Positions 27,401-38,389 of a DNA stretch of 53,705 nucleotides are shown piece after piece. Under the pieces are notes generated by a model. That model was not told where the DNA came from. It did not search any database and worked only from the letters and a program-made list of their open reading frames with translations. Made by a program: the position numbers and the translations under genes. The DNA lies in contig NW_019775487.1 of NCBI RefSeq assembly GCF_001039355.2, positions 308,817 through 362,521 on the forward strand, written 5' to 3'. The stretch comes from Lingula anatina. Lineage: Eukaryota > Brachiopoda > Lingulata > Lingulida > Lingulidae. The stretch's first letter is position 1. Each line of letters starts with the position of its first letter.

Positions 27401-30400
27401 ACACTGTTTGAAAGTTTGTCTCTTTGTCAATGTTTAAAGAACCCCAAAAAGTAGTGCTGACAGTGGCAGAATTTTGGGTAGTATAATTGCTCAGCCTTGT
27501 GTATTTTCAGATACAAGTTGCTGTATCTAAGTTCATCATTTTTTGTTTCATTTCAAGGTTCAGGATGTGGCTTTTAATACATTCCCAGGGTCAGTAGGAA
27601 TATTGCTAGCCATCAGTGCTAATGGACAGTCAAAGGTAATGGGTTCTTCATAAAGTTGCTTAATTGTTCAAACAAACTACCCTTTAATGTTTTTTACCTT
27701 GTTCCTTAGTATCTGAGTATTGGATTAGACATTAGTTCTCTGATGGTTTACAGTTGTTTTGGGTATTTTCAGATGGTAGGCAGGATGAAACACTGAACCA
27801 ATAATGTTAAGAAATAGTATACGCAGACTGATCAGTTTTTTTTTTCCAGGTTGTAGTATTGCTGTATAACATATATGAAGATGTTTGGGAGATTACACCT
27901 ATGTGGATGGATTTTAACATTACAGGTAGGTCTGTCATGTGGGTTATGTATTTGTACTCGGAATCCATAGGTGACTTGTTATTCTTTTTTTTTTTAAGTT
28001 GGTGGTGATTTAATTCATGCTGATCTCTGATTAAAATGATGTCTTATTTATGTCTACAAGATGATGAAATCTTCTACAATTTTCAAGTACCAATAAAAAC
28101 AAACTTTACATCTCAAAATAACTGACTTGAAAGAGGACATTTTTCAAGGCTGATTTTGGACATTTCCATTGAATATTCTTGGTAAATATACATTTTGAGT
28201 ATAATGTTCATTTTAAGTTGACCAAAAAAACTGTTTATTTAATGGTTGGTTCATTTAGAACAAATGAAATAATTTTCAGGTCCTGTCTTTTAAACCTGTT
28301 TATATTACAAAGTAATTTCTCCTGATATTTTAAATTTGCTCTCACTTTCAGAGTCTGGCCCGCTGAGTTTCATGTTCCAGGATGCTGGGAAGACGGCTTT
28401 CCTGCTCCGTGATTTACACAGACTCTATTACAGCTATGAAGAAGGTAAAAATATTTATAAAACTTTCTTGCATAATTTCATTTTCTTTGAAATGATAAGA
28501 CCAGACATTTATATCTTTTTGACACAGTTTGCAGTGTGGTTGAGACATTGTGTCTGGTGTGAAATCTGTTTGAGAAGATAGATCACTATGCTTTAGATAG
28601 ACATGCATTGTGTTAGGTGTGATATGTGTGCATTGTGTTAGTTGAGATATGTGTACAATGTGTTAGGTGTGATATGTGTACAATGTGTTAGGTGTGATAT
28701 GTGTACAATGTGTTAGGTGTGATATGTGTACAATGTGTTAGGTGTGATATGTGTACAATGTGTTAGTTGAGATATGTGTACAATGTGTTAGGTGTGATAT
28801 AAACACATTGTGTTAGGTGTAATATGTGTACAATGTGTTAGATGTGATATAAGCACAATGTGTTAGGTATGATGTGTGTTAGGTGTGATATAAGCACATT
28901 GTGTTAGTTGAGATATGTGTATTATTTCAGGCACAGAGAATGGTGTGATGACCTTGCTGAACTGTAACACAAGTGATCTGGTGGAGGAGGGAGAGTTCAT
29001 ACAGGAAGTGACCATTAGTATGCAGCCAACTTCATTCTTTTATTTCTTGATTTCAAATTTGTTCAGAAATATATATCAGAAATTTGAAAACTGATGGAGC
29101 TCTTAAAAGTGAAAAATAGTAATGACATTAATAAAAACCTTAAAGACAGTCTCAGCGCGTTAAACCCTTAAAATAGCACGAAAATGAATTTTCCTGGAAA
29201 TCTCACCAATTTCCCCATAATGACCAAGGTATATCCTATCCAAAACCGTTGAGAAAATGAACCTACCTAATACCGTTTTTAAGTTCCATTAAATAATAAA
29301 AGACGACTCGTCTTAAATACTCAGCTACCACCTCACAGTACGGCTTCAGAACGCGCAATTTCTCGCTAAGTCTCGCGGTTTACTATGAATGAAGTACTAC
29401 GGCTGAGACCCGGATGTTACTATTTGGCGCCAAAACAGCAAACATGGCTCAGACGCGCGTCAAGTCTGAAGAGGAGAGCGACAAAAGGGGACGAAAGAAA
29501 ATAGCCACTCCAGTTCGAAAGATACGAAAGAAAATTAGAGACAGACGAAGAAGCACTCAGACTGTGTATGTTGGGAGGGAGGTGGGGCGGTGGAGGACAC
29601 TTAAAGCTGAGTTAGGACTCACATACGAGGCAATGGCGAAACTACTCCTCGACACGTGAGTATGCGCTTCACAGGTCTCAAGTGTGTCTGATTATCATAT
29701 TATCTTGTTCACAATAAATGACAATATTTGTGCTCATACAAAGTTGGTAACGTGTATAAGAGCGTTTTGGGCTTTACGTTGTCTATTTTTGATCGGTACA
29801 TGTACCGAAAAGATGGACAGGCGGCACTTACATGTCTGACAAGTTTCGCTGTGTAGTCGTGACGTCTATCTCATTCTGACTGAAGCCTGCTGTGATTGGT
29901 CGTAAGCGTGGGAAAATCGAGGTCGTGACCTTGAGCCGGAAGTACTTCTGGCTGTGCTCCGAAATCATGATAAATAGTTTTCGTTTTCTAATTCTTTATT
30001 CTAGTTGTCTTAACAGGACTTTTGTGACCCAGACTTATTAATATAATAATAAACAATCTCACAAAACACAAATCTGGTCAAAGCTTTACATAGAACCTGC
30101 TTCTATACATTAATCTAACCCACTGAGACTGTCTTTAAGTTTAAGATGTGAAAATAATATGGTTAATAAGAAAGTGTATTAAGATATGAATTAAAACTGG
30201 AACCCACCAAAGGTAAAAAAAACTTTTTAACTAATATCTTGTACCATGTTTTTATTCGGTTTATCTGATTGCCATTCATCCTGAAAATCCAATTTAATTA
30301 TCATTATTTAGAAGCGATCTTAAGTATAGATTACTTTGGAATAAAAGTTATTGGAATTAAAAAGTAAACAATTTTTAGTGTGTCATGTGAGTATTTGTTT

Positions 30401-33400
30401 ATATATTCTTTTTTCAACAAATTGTGATGTGTATATTTCCATCCTGCTCCCACAGGTCCCCTGAGAGAGATCATCATCCACACCTCACGAAATCATTTGT
30501 TTCACAGTAAGATGAAGATGAATCAAGTTCTGAAGGTGAGCTAACATTGATTATTTAATAAATGATATTGATTTGGAAAATTTAACTCGTTTCAAAGAAG
30601 TTATATCAGAAAAAATAAAAAGGTGAACAACAAATGTTATTGCAAGGAGAATGTTTTGAAGTAGCATATATTTCAGTGACTTGATGAAATACAATTTAGA
30701 TGTGAGTCCAGGGACCTAGTTGATGAGATATTACTAAGACACTAGGAATCGAGATTCGTACTTTATTGTCCTTTGAGATGTCTATTTGCCTGAACTATCG
30801 TCAAATAAAGAACAAACGTTTGTCTTTCCTTGTTCCATGTTATCTTTTAATAATAATGATAATAGTAATTAATGATGATGATGATGATGATCATAATGAA
30901 AACAGTTGTTTCCATAATGTTGATGATTATGATAATATTTTCCAGCTGGAGTCAGGAGAACTGCCCAGCTCAGATGTAGTGGTAAGGTTTGATGCTCTAG
31001 ATAGGATGTACCTGATGGTGTTAGAGAACGGTACCCTGACCAGCAGAATTTATCCACTGAAGAATGAGATAAGCAGTGGGCTTTTCCCTCTACAACAGTG
31101 TCCTGTGAGTTGAGATGTGGATATGGGGGGGGGGGGGGTTTAATGTAAATGATAAGACTATATTGCGTAACAGTTATTGGTTTAACACAATATATGCCCA
31201 GATAGCAATGAGCGGTCGGGCCGACGTCGGCATTGGTCAGCACGGTCGCGGTCGGCAGTCGTTGTCGGGCCGACGTCGGGCCACTATTAGTGACCCGACG
31301 TCGGGCCGACGACTGCTTCACGCCGTCGGCCCGACGTCGGTATAACGGTGGCTCATCAGCTGTGCGTCGGGCCACTACTGGTGACCCGACGTCGGGCCGA
31401 CGACTGCTTCACGCTGTCGGCCCGACGTCGGTATAACGGTGGCTCACCAGCTGTGCTCGATTTGCACTAAGCGGCCAATTTCAAATCGAGGTCACCCACA
31501 CTAAGCGGCCATAGATCGTTGCAAGTGCACTTGACGGTTATTTCATATTTTCCGTATTTTGCACCAAATTGTTAGGTAAGTATTTACTTTAAAGTGTTTA
31601 TGTTTTTCGTACTATAGGTGGAGGTTTATTTGTTGTAGATGAATTAACGAAAACAAGNNNNNNNNNNNNNNNNNNNNNNNNNNNNNNNNNNNNNNNNNNN
31701 NNNNNNNNNNNNNNNNNNNNNNNNNNNNNNNNNNNNNNNNNNNNNNNNNNNNNNNNNNNNNNNNNNNNNNNNNNNNNNNNNNNNNNNNNNNNNNNNNNNT
31801 GTTAGTGTTCTTTGATATCCACAGTGGATTTCTACAGGTAGGATGTGGTGGTGGGGGTGGGAGGAGGGGGGGGGGGTAAATTAAAAAGGAACCTGTACAA
31901 GATTTGGGGGAATTAAGTTAGTTTATATAATTAAGTATTTCTGGTTATGAGAAATCACCCAGACCAGAGAATGCTGAATGTTTCTTAAGGTAAATGGATA
32001 AAGTTTATTTTCTGTGCTGAAACTTAAATTTCAGCTATATAGCACTAGTGTTGAAAAAAATTAATGATTGAAATTGAAAATTTTGAGCATATTGTATTAA
32101 ATATGTTCCAGATGTTCAATCATAACTCCACTCTTGTCAAGTCCAGAGCAAACTCTGATATTCAGTACGGAAGAGGAGTTATTGCTCATAACAAGGTCTG
32201 TAATATGTTCAGTAGGGAAGAGGTGTTATTGCTCATAACAATATTTTAGTAATATGTTCAGTATGGAAGAGGAGTTATTGCTCATAACAAGGTCTGTAAT
32301 ATGTTCAGTAGGGAAGAGGTGTTATTGCTCATAACAAGGTCTGTAATATGTTCAGTATGGAAGAGGTGTTATTGCTCATAACAATATTTCAGTAATATGT
32401 TCAGTATGGAAGAGGTGTTATTGCTCATAACAATATTTCAGTAATATGTTCAGTATGGAAGAGGAGTTATTGCTCATAACAAGGTCTGTAATATGTTCAG
32501 TATGATATTCAAGTTAGGTGTTTAGTTCCAGGGAATAAAAATGATAGCTGCGTACATTGTATTCACTTGATTTTTTAAAAAGCACAGGTACACTGTTAAT
32601 GGTAATTTTAACAACTTTATAAAACTTCTGCATTGCACAGAATTGTTTATGACACTTGGTGCAAACTTAAGTACTTACTGAAGATAAAAATAATTCTGGA
32701 AAAAAAGTCCTACTTGGGAATATGATCTATCAAAGCTGAAAGACTAGCATCCATGTGTAGTTGGTTAATGTTTTAAACCCTGTTTATCTTATTTGTATGA
32801 GGAGTTTAAAATGATTTAAATATTATTTTACATTTCCAGTCTGTTACCTTTTACCACCATATGGATTTTTACAGGTCCCCAAATTACACTACTGCTAAGT
32901 AAGTGCAATAGTAATCTTAAATCAATTTTTTTTTAAAAAGATAACTTTTGACAATATTCAGACTTTGATATTTCCTAGAACCCATTATTGTAAATTGTTT
33001 TATCCAACATTGAATTTTTTCCAGATATCTTTTCTACAAAATCAATCTCACGCTGACATTCAATATTTTTTAAATTCTCACTGCATATTATGAACATAAT
33101 GTTTATAAGATGTAGACAGGATAATTAGTAAATAAATAAATAAATACATACTAGTAAGATAAATAAATAGTTACATTATTGGTTTTTTTATCATTTTAGA
33201 AAACTTGCAACAGGTATCTCTTGCTTTGAGCTGATACCATCAAATATCAACCTGATATGCCCATCTCCTACCCAGATTGTAAGTATGTGATAAATAAGTT
33301 TATTACAAATGAAAGACAGAAAGTGGAAGTTTTGCTAAAGTCAGAGTGATTGATCATTGTCAAAATTGGTTATTGGAGGGCACTTTTTGTACTCAGTAGT

Positions 33401-36400
33401 TTTTTTTTTTTTTTTTTGAGGGGGGGGAGGGGACAGTTTGCATTTTTGTCACCAATAATTTCAAGAAAATTTAATATTTTGATTTTACCCCAGGTCTCCT
33501 ACCTGTCTGTGGGATGTCCAAAGGGAAGACACCTGGTTTTAAAACGGTGAGTAAATTAACCTTTTTTCAGTATAAAAACAAATAACTTCTGATTATAGAT
33601 AAACTACCTATCCTGGCAAGAATTGAGGGCCAAATCTTAAGTTTTAAATTATTTAGTTTGTTTTATTAATGAATGATTTATTTTTGTCAGCTATATTGAT
33701 TGAGACTGCTCGGAGCTGTTTGAAGTAATTAATATCGACATTCTGTTTTTTAGATTAGGCTTGTGATGTAATCTTGAATTGACAAAGGTTTGCCAGCATT
33801 TAAAATAATCTATATAATTATTAAAATATTAATTATAAAAGAAAATTCAGAATTTAAAAAATTATGTTTTAGGCCAGCTGCAAGTGAACCCTGTGATACT
33901 GTTGATACATATACTATTGGAAAGTGAGTACCTCTCTTTAATTTGTTGCTTTTATATAATCCTTATATATTGTTGGAATATTTTCATTCCATTCTATTCA
34001 TTCCATGTAATACCTTTGACAGTTTTATCAGTTAGTATTCCATTATATGGTGTTATTGAAAACGTAATGAATTTTTTGAGAGATATGTAACCTTGCAATA
34101 AACTGGCATTTAAACTAATCATTTCAATTCCATCTTTACAGGGAACATTTCCTGCATTTGGATGGGACATCACCCACACAGGACAAGGTTAGTTTATTCT
34201 TGTCTAGATCCCATACTTGAGTGTAATTAATTGTTTTTATATAAGTGTGTTGTATTTTATTATTAACAAAAACAAAATTTTAATTGAAGAAAATACCCAC
34301 CATGCAGTGACACCTCTCCGGCAGTCAACATTGCATGCCATGGATATAGTACATACATAGTCAGTATTTCCTCACTGGCCTTTAATAGACTTATATCTTA
34401 CCTTACTGTGAAGAAATGTTAGTTAATACATTTAAATCAGTTACTCTTATATACTTATATAAAAATTAATTACATTCTCAAAATGCTTTTAATTACCAAC
34501 ATAGAGTCTGATTACAATTTTTAAAATAAATTAAAATTTTTTATTTGAAAAAAGTGTTATAACTGATTTGACTGGCTGTTATCTTGACATTGTACTATGT
34601 TTTGATATCTTAAATTTTTTAACTGTCCACATATCTGTTTACATTGTACTATACATTTTAATAACTTAACTACCTATATATTTTTAAGTTATTATTATTA
34701 TTATCATTATTATGATTATTATTATTATTATCTCTAAGTCCTATTTACAGTATATTAAGTATACAGTAATTTAAGTATACAGTATATTAAGTATACAGTA
34801 CTGTCTGTAATTCCTTCTTCTCGCCCAGGTTGTCCATTATGACCTGGTCAGGTTGGGATGTCCAGTTAGAGTGGACAGCAGTCACAACTTTCTGCCACAG
34901 TTAGAGCTGTAAGTGTATGGGAAATATCAAAACTGTGATTAATGTTGTAAATGAATTATCAGTGAGACTTTTCTGCCACAGTTAGAGCTGTAAGTGTATG
35001 AAATATGAAATATGTACATGTAGTGTGTGCAGTTATTTCTCCATGATCATGTTAACTATATGTTAAGTTTTAGAGCAATTACCAGTGGAAACCTTGTTAA
35101 TATTCACTTTGTTTGTTTACTTTTACTAATATGCATGATTACCATGTGCATATGTTATTGCAAAGTTTGTGTTTGCACATGTCGTAGCCTTATTTATTTC
35201 TTTTTCCCCTGATTTAAGGTATGATGGTGAGGAATTTGTCCGTCCAGTGACTGGTAATTTCATACTATGGGAGGAGCAAGGTAGAACTGACTACAGTTAT
35301 AATGCTACCATGAAACAGGTAAAACTTAAATATGTTGTTTGTAGTCTGGGATATTTTTTTCAGTGACTACGTATTGATTAAAAGGGCAACTAAAAGACAG
35401 TTTGGTGCAAATTTGATTCAGTTATTCATATAAGGTCAAAGAGAATTAAAAAGTAATTGTCGTAATAGAAATTTAGTTGTTTTTTTTTAACCCTTTGCAG
35501 GCAGGGTGTCATAAGGTGGCTCAGACTTGGTCACAGATCAGAGATGAGCAGGGCATGCTCACTGACTGGGGACAGGGGTGGGGTCCTTGGGTAAATACAT
35601 GTAGACTTACTATTATATTTAAGTATAACCCAGTTTCTTTATGTGCTTGATGTTGTGTAGAGCTGTAGAGTTTAGTAGAAATGTAGGATTCTGGATTGAA
35701 ATTCTGTAATTTGTATTAAAACAACATGTATAATAACCAAAGGAATATGATACAACAATTCATATGAGATTAAATGTTTTTTGTTTGTTTTCAAATTTTC
35801 TACCACAAAATTTAAACAGTATATTTTTTTTAGAATTATAGGAGCTGTTTTGAAGAGACAAACACAGTAATTGACAGCAGTTTGCTGCAGAGACCGTATC
35901 AGATTCTGAACTCCACAGGTGTGTCTTGGTTACAGTTCCCTAACACCCACGACAGTATGTATACCTTCCGGGCCAGAATTGTAGACCCCAACTACAGGTA
36001 AGACCATCTGGCATTTGTACTTAGCATATGTAATGCAACCTTTTTTGAATAATTATTTTAACTGGAGATCAGAAGATTTAATATGCCTTTCAGACATTAT
36101 TGCAGGCTGCAGAAAAGAAGTTAAAAAGTAGGACAAAATTAGTCAATTTATTTTATATGTTTAATTTATTTATATTATTTTGTCAATCAGTGGTTCAGCT
36201 GTATCACCCAACATTATTTCTCATATTTCAGTTTCTGTGACTTAGAAATCTCCTTTGCGGTACAGACATATGGAGCACAACATCCCGAGGACCTAACGGT
36301 TACCATGATAACAGTGGGAGGCATCATGGGAGCAGTCCTCTTGGGACTGCTTGGATCGTACTTTGTGTACCGCAAGCAAACCAGCCAGGCCTTTGCTACC

Positions 36401-36505
36401 AGGATGATGTTGGTGAAGATGCTGCACAAGGAAGATCATTCACATCAGAGGGAGAGCCCAGTTCCTAAAAAAAGAACATCAGTTTTAGGGGATATATGGA
36501 GCTAG
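15966..36505 (+). CDS. CATSPERE: Cation channel sperm-associated auxiliary subunit epsilon (CATSPERE), 34 exons
   Basis: I could join 34 exons with consistent phases from ATG 15966 to TAG 36503-36505; the sum of visible coding sequence is about 2.93 kb (about 975 codons), plus roughly 30 codons hidden in the N gap. Vertebrate CATSPERE is about 950 residues. The protein has an N-terminal signal peptide, a long extracellular region and one C-terminal transmembrane helix (about TVGGIMGAVLLGLLGSYFVY) with a short basic tail. Segments that match CATSPERE as I know it include IKLEY near the N-terminus, LLINGSVYL in the propeller, and LGCP...FILWEEQGR.DYSYNATM.Q.GC near the C-terminus. CATSPERE is an auxiliary subunit of the sperm flagellar CatSper calcium channel. 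The delta subunit is related but fits less well. Intron 7 carries an antisense TRIM gene. Intron 6 has a GC donor (ATG|GCAAGT at 17814). Confidence 0.93.
18416..18590 (+). repeat. 44-bp tandem array spanning the exon 7 splice donor (4 copies)
   Basis: The last 20 bases of CATSPERE exon 7 plus the first 24 of the intron are repeated with a 44-bp period. Donor-like GTAAGT sites occur at 18436, 18480, 18524 and 18568. Only the first keeps phase 0 into exon 8; read-through from it meets a TAA at the second donor in that frame. Confidence 0.92.
18737..18742 (-). terminator. Candidate polyadenylation signal for the TRIM-NHL gene
   Basis: AATAAA on the minus strand about 375 bases beyond the TRIM-NHL stop codon. 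It is the nearest clear hexamer; actual use is unknown. Confidence 0.35.
19118..21644 (-). CDS. TRIM-NHL family protein (TRIM2/3/71-like), nested antisense in CATSPERE intron 7
   Basis: Coding exons 20790-21638 (exon starts at 21644 after TTTTCAG; ATG at 21638) and 19118-20587, joined at phase 0 into about 772 residues. Order: a degenerate RING-like Cys cluster (residues 13-46, CSVC...LPFDHELCPDC, lacking the final CPxC pair); a B-box-like CSEH...CKTC...CDIC cluster (94-119) without the usual last His pair; a polar Ser/Thr/Asn/Asp-rich linker (about 125-225); a predicted coiled coil (about 235-390); a filamin/ABP280 repeat (about 405-490, with DNEDGTYTAHF); and six NHL repeats (about 497-772, e.g. 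GEFRGPQGVTADQCGHILVAD). Family members are E3 ligases or RNA-binding regulators. With the weakened RING, ligase activity is doubtful. TRIM-NHL genes are expanded in molluscs. A 5' untranslated exon upstream of 21644 is implied by the acceptor. Confidence 0.9.
21645..23108. other. CATSPERE intron 7, distal part; likely 5' flank of the TRIM-NHL gene
   Basis: No coding exon recognised. It should hold the TRIM-NHL promoter and 5' untranslated exon. It includes a T/G composite tract near 21901-21917 and, at about 22067, the words GCCCAGATAGCA that also begin the GC-rich repeat at 31196. Confidence 0.45.
23109..31104 (+). CDS. CATSPERE: CATSPERE exons 8-22: beta-propeller and middle region
   Basis: Exons: 23109-23233, 23511-23609, 23863-23923, 24072-24116, 24562-24599, 25016-25085, 25828-25939, 26495-26559, 26741-26869, 27558-27635, 27850-27925, 28352-28444, 28931-29017, 30456-30535, 30946-31104. 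Phases are consistent throughout. The translated series includes LSKQFHYLGQQP, ECFIEDTFIL, DDHIVLLINGSVYLRG, LSFMFQDAG, HRLYYSYEEG and MYLMVLENGTLTSRIYPL. In known CatSper structures this part of the epsilon subunit forms a seven-bladed propeller exposed outside the flagellum. Many exons are under 80 bp. Exon 12 is only 38 bp and exon 11 only 45 bp, and both are the least certain. Confidence 0.85.
26528..26643 (+). repeat. Duplicate of the CATSPERE exon 15 end and donor, period 83 bp
   Basis: The exon end GAGACACCTGCAGTGAAGGG...CACTG|GTAAGT recurs at 26611-26642 as GAGACACCTGCAGTGAGGGG...CACTG|GTGTCA. The copy's donor has decayed from GTAAGT to GTGTCA. Confidence 0.88.
26791..27356 (+). repeat. 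140-bp tandem array derived from CATSPERE exon 16 and its donor
   Basis: The second half of exon 16 (from TACTGCTAGTAC at 26791) plus 70 bases of intron is repeated. Copies start at 26933, 27073 and 27213, and a truncated one starts at 27353 against an N at 27357. Each copy retains CCACAG|GTAAGA donors (26870, 27010, 27150, 27290). The three downstream copies are nearly identical to one another but share differences from the exon, including a two-base deletion that frameshifts them to a stop. Copy number may be collapsed in the assembly. Confidence 0.93.
28607..28924. repeat. 25-bp minisatellite in CATSPERE intron 19
   Basis: About 12 units of GTGTTAGGTGTGATATGTGT plus ACAAT, with point variants, directly upstream of the exon 20 acceptor. 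Confidence 0.92.
29139..30139 (+). mobile_element. 1-kb element with 19-bp terminal inverted repeats in CATSPERE intron 20
   Basis: The left end CTTAAAGACAGTCTCAGCG (29139-29157) matches the reverse complement of the right end (30121-30139) at 18 of 19 bases. TTAA is present at both tips (29140-29143 and 30135-30138), which could be a TTAA target duplication (piggyBac-type behaviour) or part of the inverted repeat. Inside, base composition is richer in GC and CpG than the surrounding intron, and there is one exon-like open frame. The superfamily is not established. A non-autonomous cut-and-paste DNA transposon is the simplest reading. Confidence 0.72.
29444..29655 (+). CDS. Exon-like ORF inside the TIR element, unknown protein
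   Basis: ATG at 29444 in a good context (AACATGG), 70 codons, ending at a consensus-like donor AC|GTGAGT. The product begins MAQTRVKSEEESDKRG, is strongly basic in the middle (RKIRKKIRDRRR), and ends VYVGREVGRWRTLKAELGLT...MAKLLLD, which looks like a small helical module. Transposase or host-derived DNA-binding proteins can look like this, but I do not recognise a family. No downstream exon is evident within the element, so it may be a captured first exon or a remnant of a larger autonomous copy. Confidence 0.4.
31196..31520. repeat. GC-rich palindromic repeat block (CCGACGTCGG units)
   Basis: An abrupt switch from about 33% to high GC. Multiple CCGACGTCGG palindromes lie inside a 91-bp tandem unit (copies anchored at 31281 and 31372). 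It starts with GCCCAGATAGCA and ends with paired CACTAAGCGGCC words (about 31465 and 31499). It looks like a satellite-bearing transposable element, and the N gap follows 140 bases later. Open frames across it (Arg/Ala/Asp-rich) are artefacts. Confidence 0.8.
31658..31799. other. Assembly gap (142 N)
   Basis: A run of 142 N that removes the 5' part of CATSPERE exon 23 and its acceptor. Confidence 0.99.
31800..36505 (+). CDS. CATSPERE: CATSPERE exons 23-34: stem, membrane helix and cytoplasmic tail
   Basis: Exons: 23 (starts inside the N gap, ends 31837), 32112-32195, 32840-32898, 33200-33278, 33494-33546, 33873-33923, 34142-34187, 34829-34908, 35219-35318, 35501-35590, 35834-35997, 36232-36505. 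This is the best conserved part: VGCPKGRHLVLKR, LVRLGCPVRVD, NFILWEEQGRTDYSYNATMK, GCHKVAQTWSQI, NYRSCFEE, PYQILNSTG and RARIVDPNYSFC. The last exon encodes the transmembrane helix and a basic tail. The acceptor of exon 31 is AAG rather than CAG/TAG. Comparison with the vertebrate protein suggests about 30 codons are lost in the 142-base gap. Confidence 0.9.
32163..32510 (+). repeat. 47/49-bp tandem array from the CATSPERE exon 24 end and donor (8 copies)
   Basis: CAGTACGGAAGAGGAGTTAT...ACAAG|GTCTGT, the end of exon 24 with its donor, recurs with starts at 32210, 32259, 32306, 32353, 32402, 32451 and 32498. Two unit types are mixed: a 47-bp type retaining AAG|GTCTGT, and a 49-bp type in which the donor is replaced by ATATTTCAG or ATATTTTAG, an acceptor-like string. 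Neighbouring units therefore resemble acceptor-exon-donor cassettes. Confidence 0.92.
34891..35000 (+). repeat. Duplicate of the CATSPERE exon 30 end and donor, period 81 bp
   Basis: TCTGCCACAGTTAGAGCT|GTAAGTGTATG at the exon 30 end (donor 34909) recurs exactly with a donor at 34990. Read-through from the first donor meets TAA at once. Confidence 0.9.
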
Positions 36506-38389
36506 TGGGAAAAGGAAAAATGTTGGGTTATTTGTTTTTTGAAACTACAAAACAATAATAATAATCAAAAAAAAAAAAAAACAGAAGAAGCACTTTTTTG
36601 ATATGACAAACAAATAATAGAGCTCTTATACAATTTGCCAGCATCACCCTTTTTGAAAAAGGTTTTTGAACTTTTCAAAATTTTAGAGTGCATAAAAGAA
36701 AATTTGTGAGGATATTTTCATGTACTTGGTGTGGGAGTCATCACAAGAATTAAATTTCATAAATATGCTTTAAAACATTGAGTGATGTAAAGATTGGATT
36801 TTATGCAAGAGTATGAATCTGGATAGTATGCAGTCAGACCATATTTATGAAGACATCCCTCCCCTAATAACAGATGCAAGATGTCTAATTCCAACTTATA
36901 TTTAGCTCTTTAGGTGTTGTGTTTTGTTGACAAGAAAATTTACAAGTGAGTGAAAAATAAATGTGTTATGAAGGAATTGTCTTTTGTGATTTTAAGAAGT
37001 GCGTACCCTGGTATGCGAACTATTTTACATGAAATCCGTTGCAGGGGAGCGTTGTTGTAAACGTAATCTGAAGGATCGAGTGGAAGTAAAAAGTTTATTT
37101 CGCACAAGAATTATCCCAGTCTCTCCTCTCGTATTTATTGCAAGCACAATGCAGCGATGTACTGCAGCAACATTGCGCTAGAGAAGACGCGCGCAATCTG
37201 CCATTGGGCTGTAGAACCCTTTCGCCAAAAGCAGTGAAATATAATTATCAGATGTTTTCTGAAATAATAAAAATAAGACCACTTCATGTGGAAATAAAAA
37301 TAGTGTGAGTGAATCTGCCAGAATAACGGAAGGTACAGAGCTTTGTTAGTATCATATTAACTTTTTTATATTTTCATTTAAGTTTTATTTTCACCGCGGT
37401 AGAAATTGTTTTCACCGTGGTGAAAATTCCATAAAATAAAGACTTGCACGACATCAGTGCTCTATCGCGAATACAGTGATTTGCATATGTTTATTTTGTG
37501 TAATCTATTCGGGGTTTTTCATTTATTTGTTGGAAGCAAACTTGAATTGTACATTTTTTCAAGAAAAATTTACTAATTAAAAACAGAAATAACAAAAAAA
37601 AAAAAAACGTAGTCATATATATCTTTTAAGAAAAAAAAAAGCATTATTCATCTTAAAAGAGCATTCAATAAATTGTCCTTTTTATGCCAAACACAATTTC
37701 TAACAATAGAATAATTTACAATAGGTCCTAAGTTGGATAAAAACGGCTTTAAAAACGTGGAAACGACCTTATTTTATTGGGAGGAAAAAACTGAATGAAC
37801 AGAAGAATTGATGCGTGAGTGGGTAAAATATGTAGTTAATCATATAATAAACATTACCCATGATATTATCAATTATAATCAACAGAAATACAAAATTGAG
37901 CGGGTTAATTGCGCTTTAAATGCAACACTTCTTTGTACATTAACCTAGACGATTTGTGAAAATTATCATTATTATTATCATTTGCCCCTGAAACTTTGAT
38001 TAATACACGAGCAATCCTGGGTCGGCTCTAACATTACAATACCAACAACGTCACAACTCGATAAGAATTGTTTTATTTTCAGTTCAAACAAACGCTTTAA
38101 TGGCTCCATTTACAGTCACGGACGCACAATCCATGCGATTCCGTCTCGCTGGCTCGGAACAGAATGACACGGATTTAATGTTTGTGGGGGGTGACTAAAC
38201 GAGATTTGAATAACAAGGTCGCTATGGGATACGGGCTTACTGCAAGCAGTAGGTCACACAGAGCCTATCACATCACTGTTTAACCAAAAGCCTTGAACAT
38301 ACTGAATAAGGTCGAGCTAGATGGAGATCTCTCGAAATACTCCATGGACTATATGAAGGCTAGAGAGAGAATCTATATTATTTAAGACG
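36506..38389. other. CATSPERE 3' UTR and intergenic region
   Basis: CATSPERE 3' UTR up to the AATAAA at 36956, then about 1.4 kb without recognised genes. CpG content rises at 37000-37220 and again at 38040-38300, the latter probably being the upstream region of the CXorf65-like gene. Confidence 0.5.
36956..36961 (+). terminator. CATSPERE polyadenylation signal
   Basis: AATAAA 450 bases after the stop, followed by a GT/T-rich stretch (TGTGTTATG...TTGTCTTTTGTG). Confidence 0.65.

Noticed and set aside
30869-31375. 168-codon minus-strand open frame, Arg/Ala/Pro-rich with a His tail
   Set aside because: It runs across the GC-rich palindromic repeat, CATSPERE exon 22 and a GAT microsatellite; composition is that of the repeats and no domain is visible.
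28607-32510. CRISPR-like direct repeat arrays
   Set aside because: Eukaryotic context, head-to-tail units with no unique spacers; these are minisatellites and exon-derived tandem duplications.
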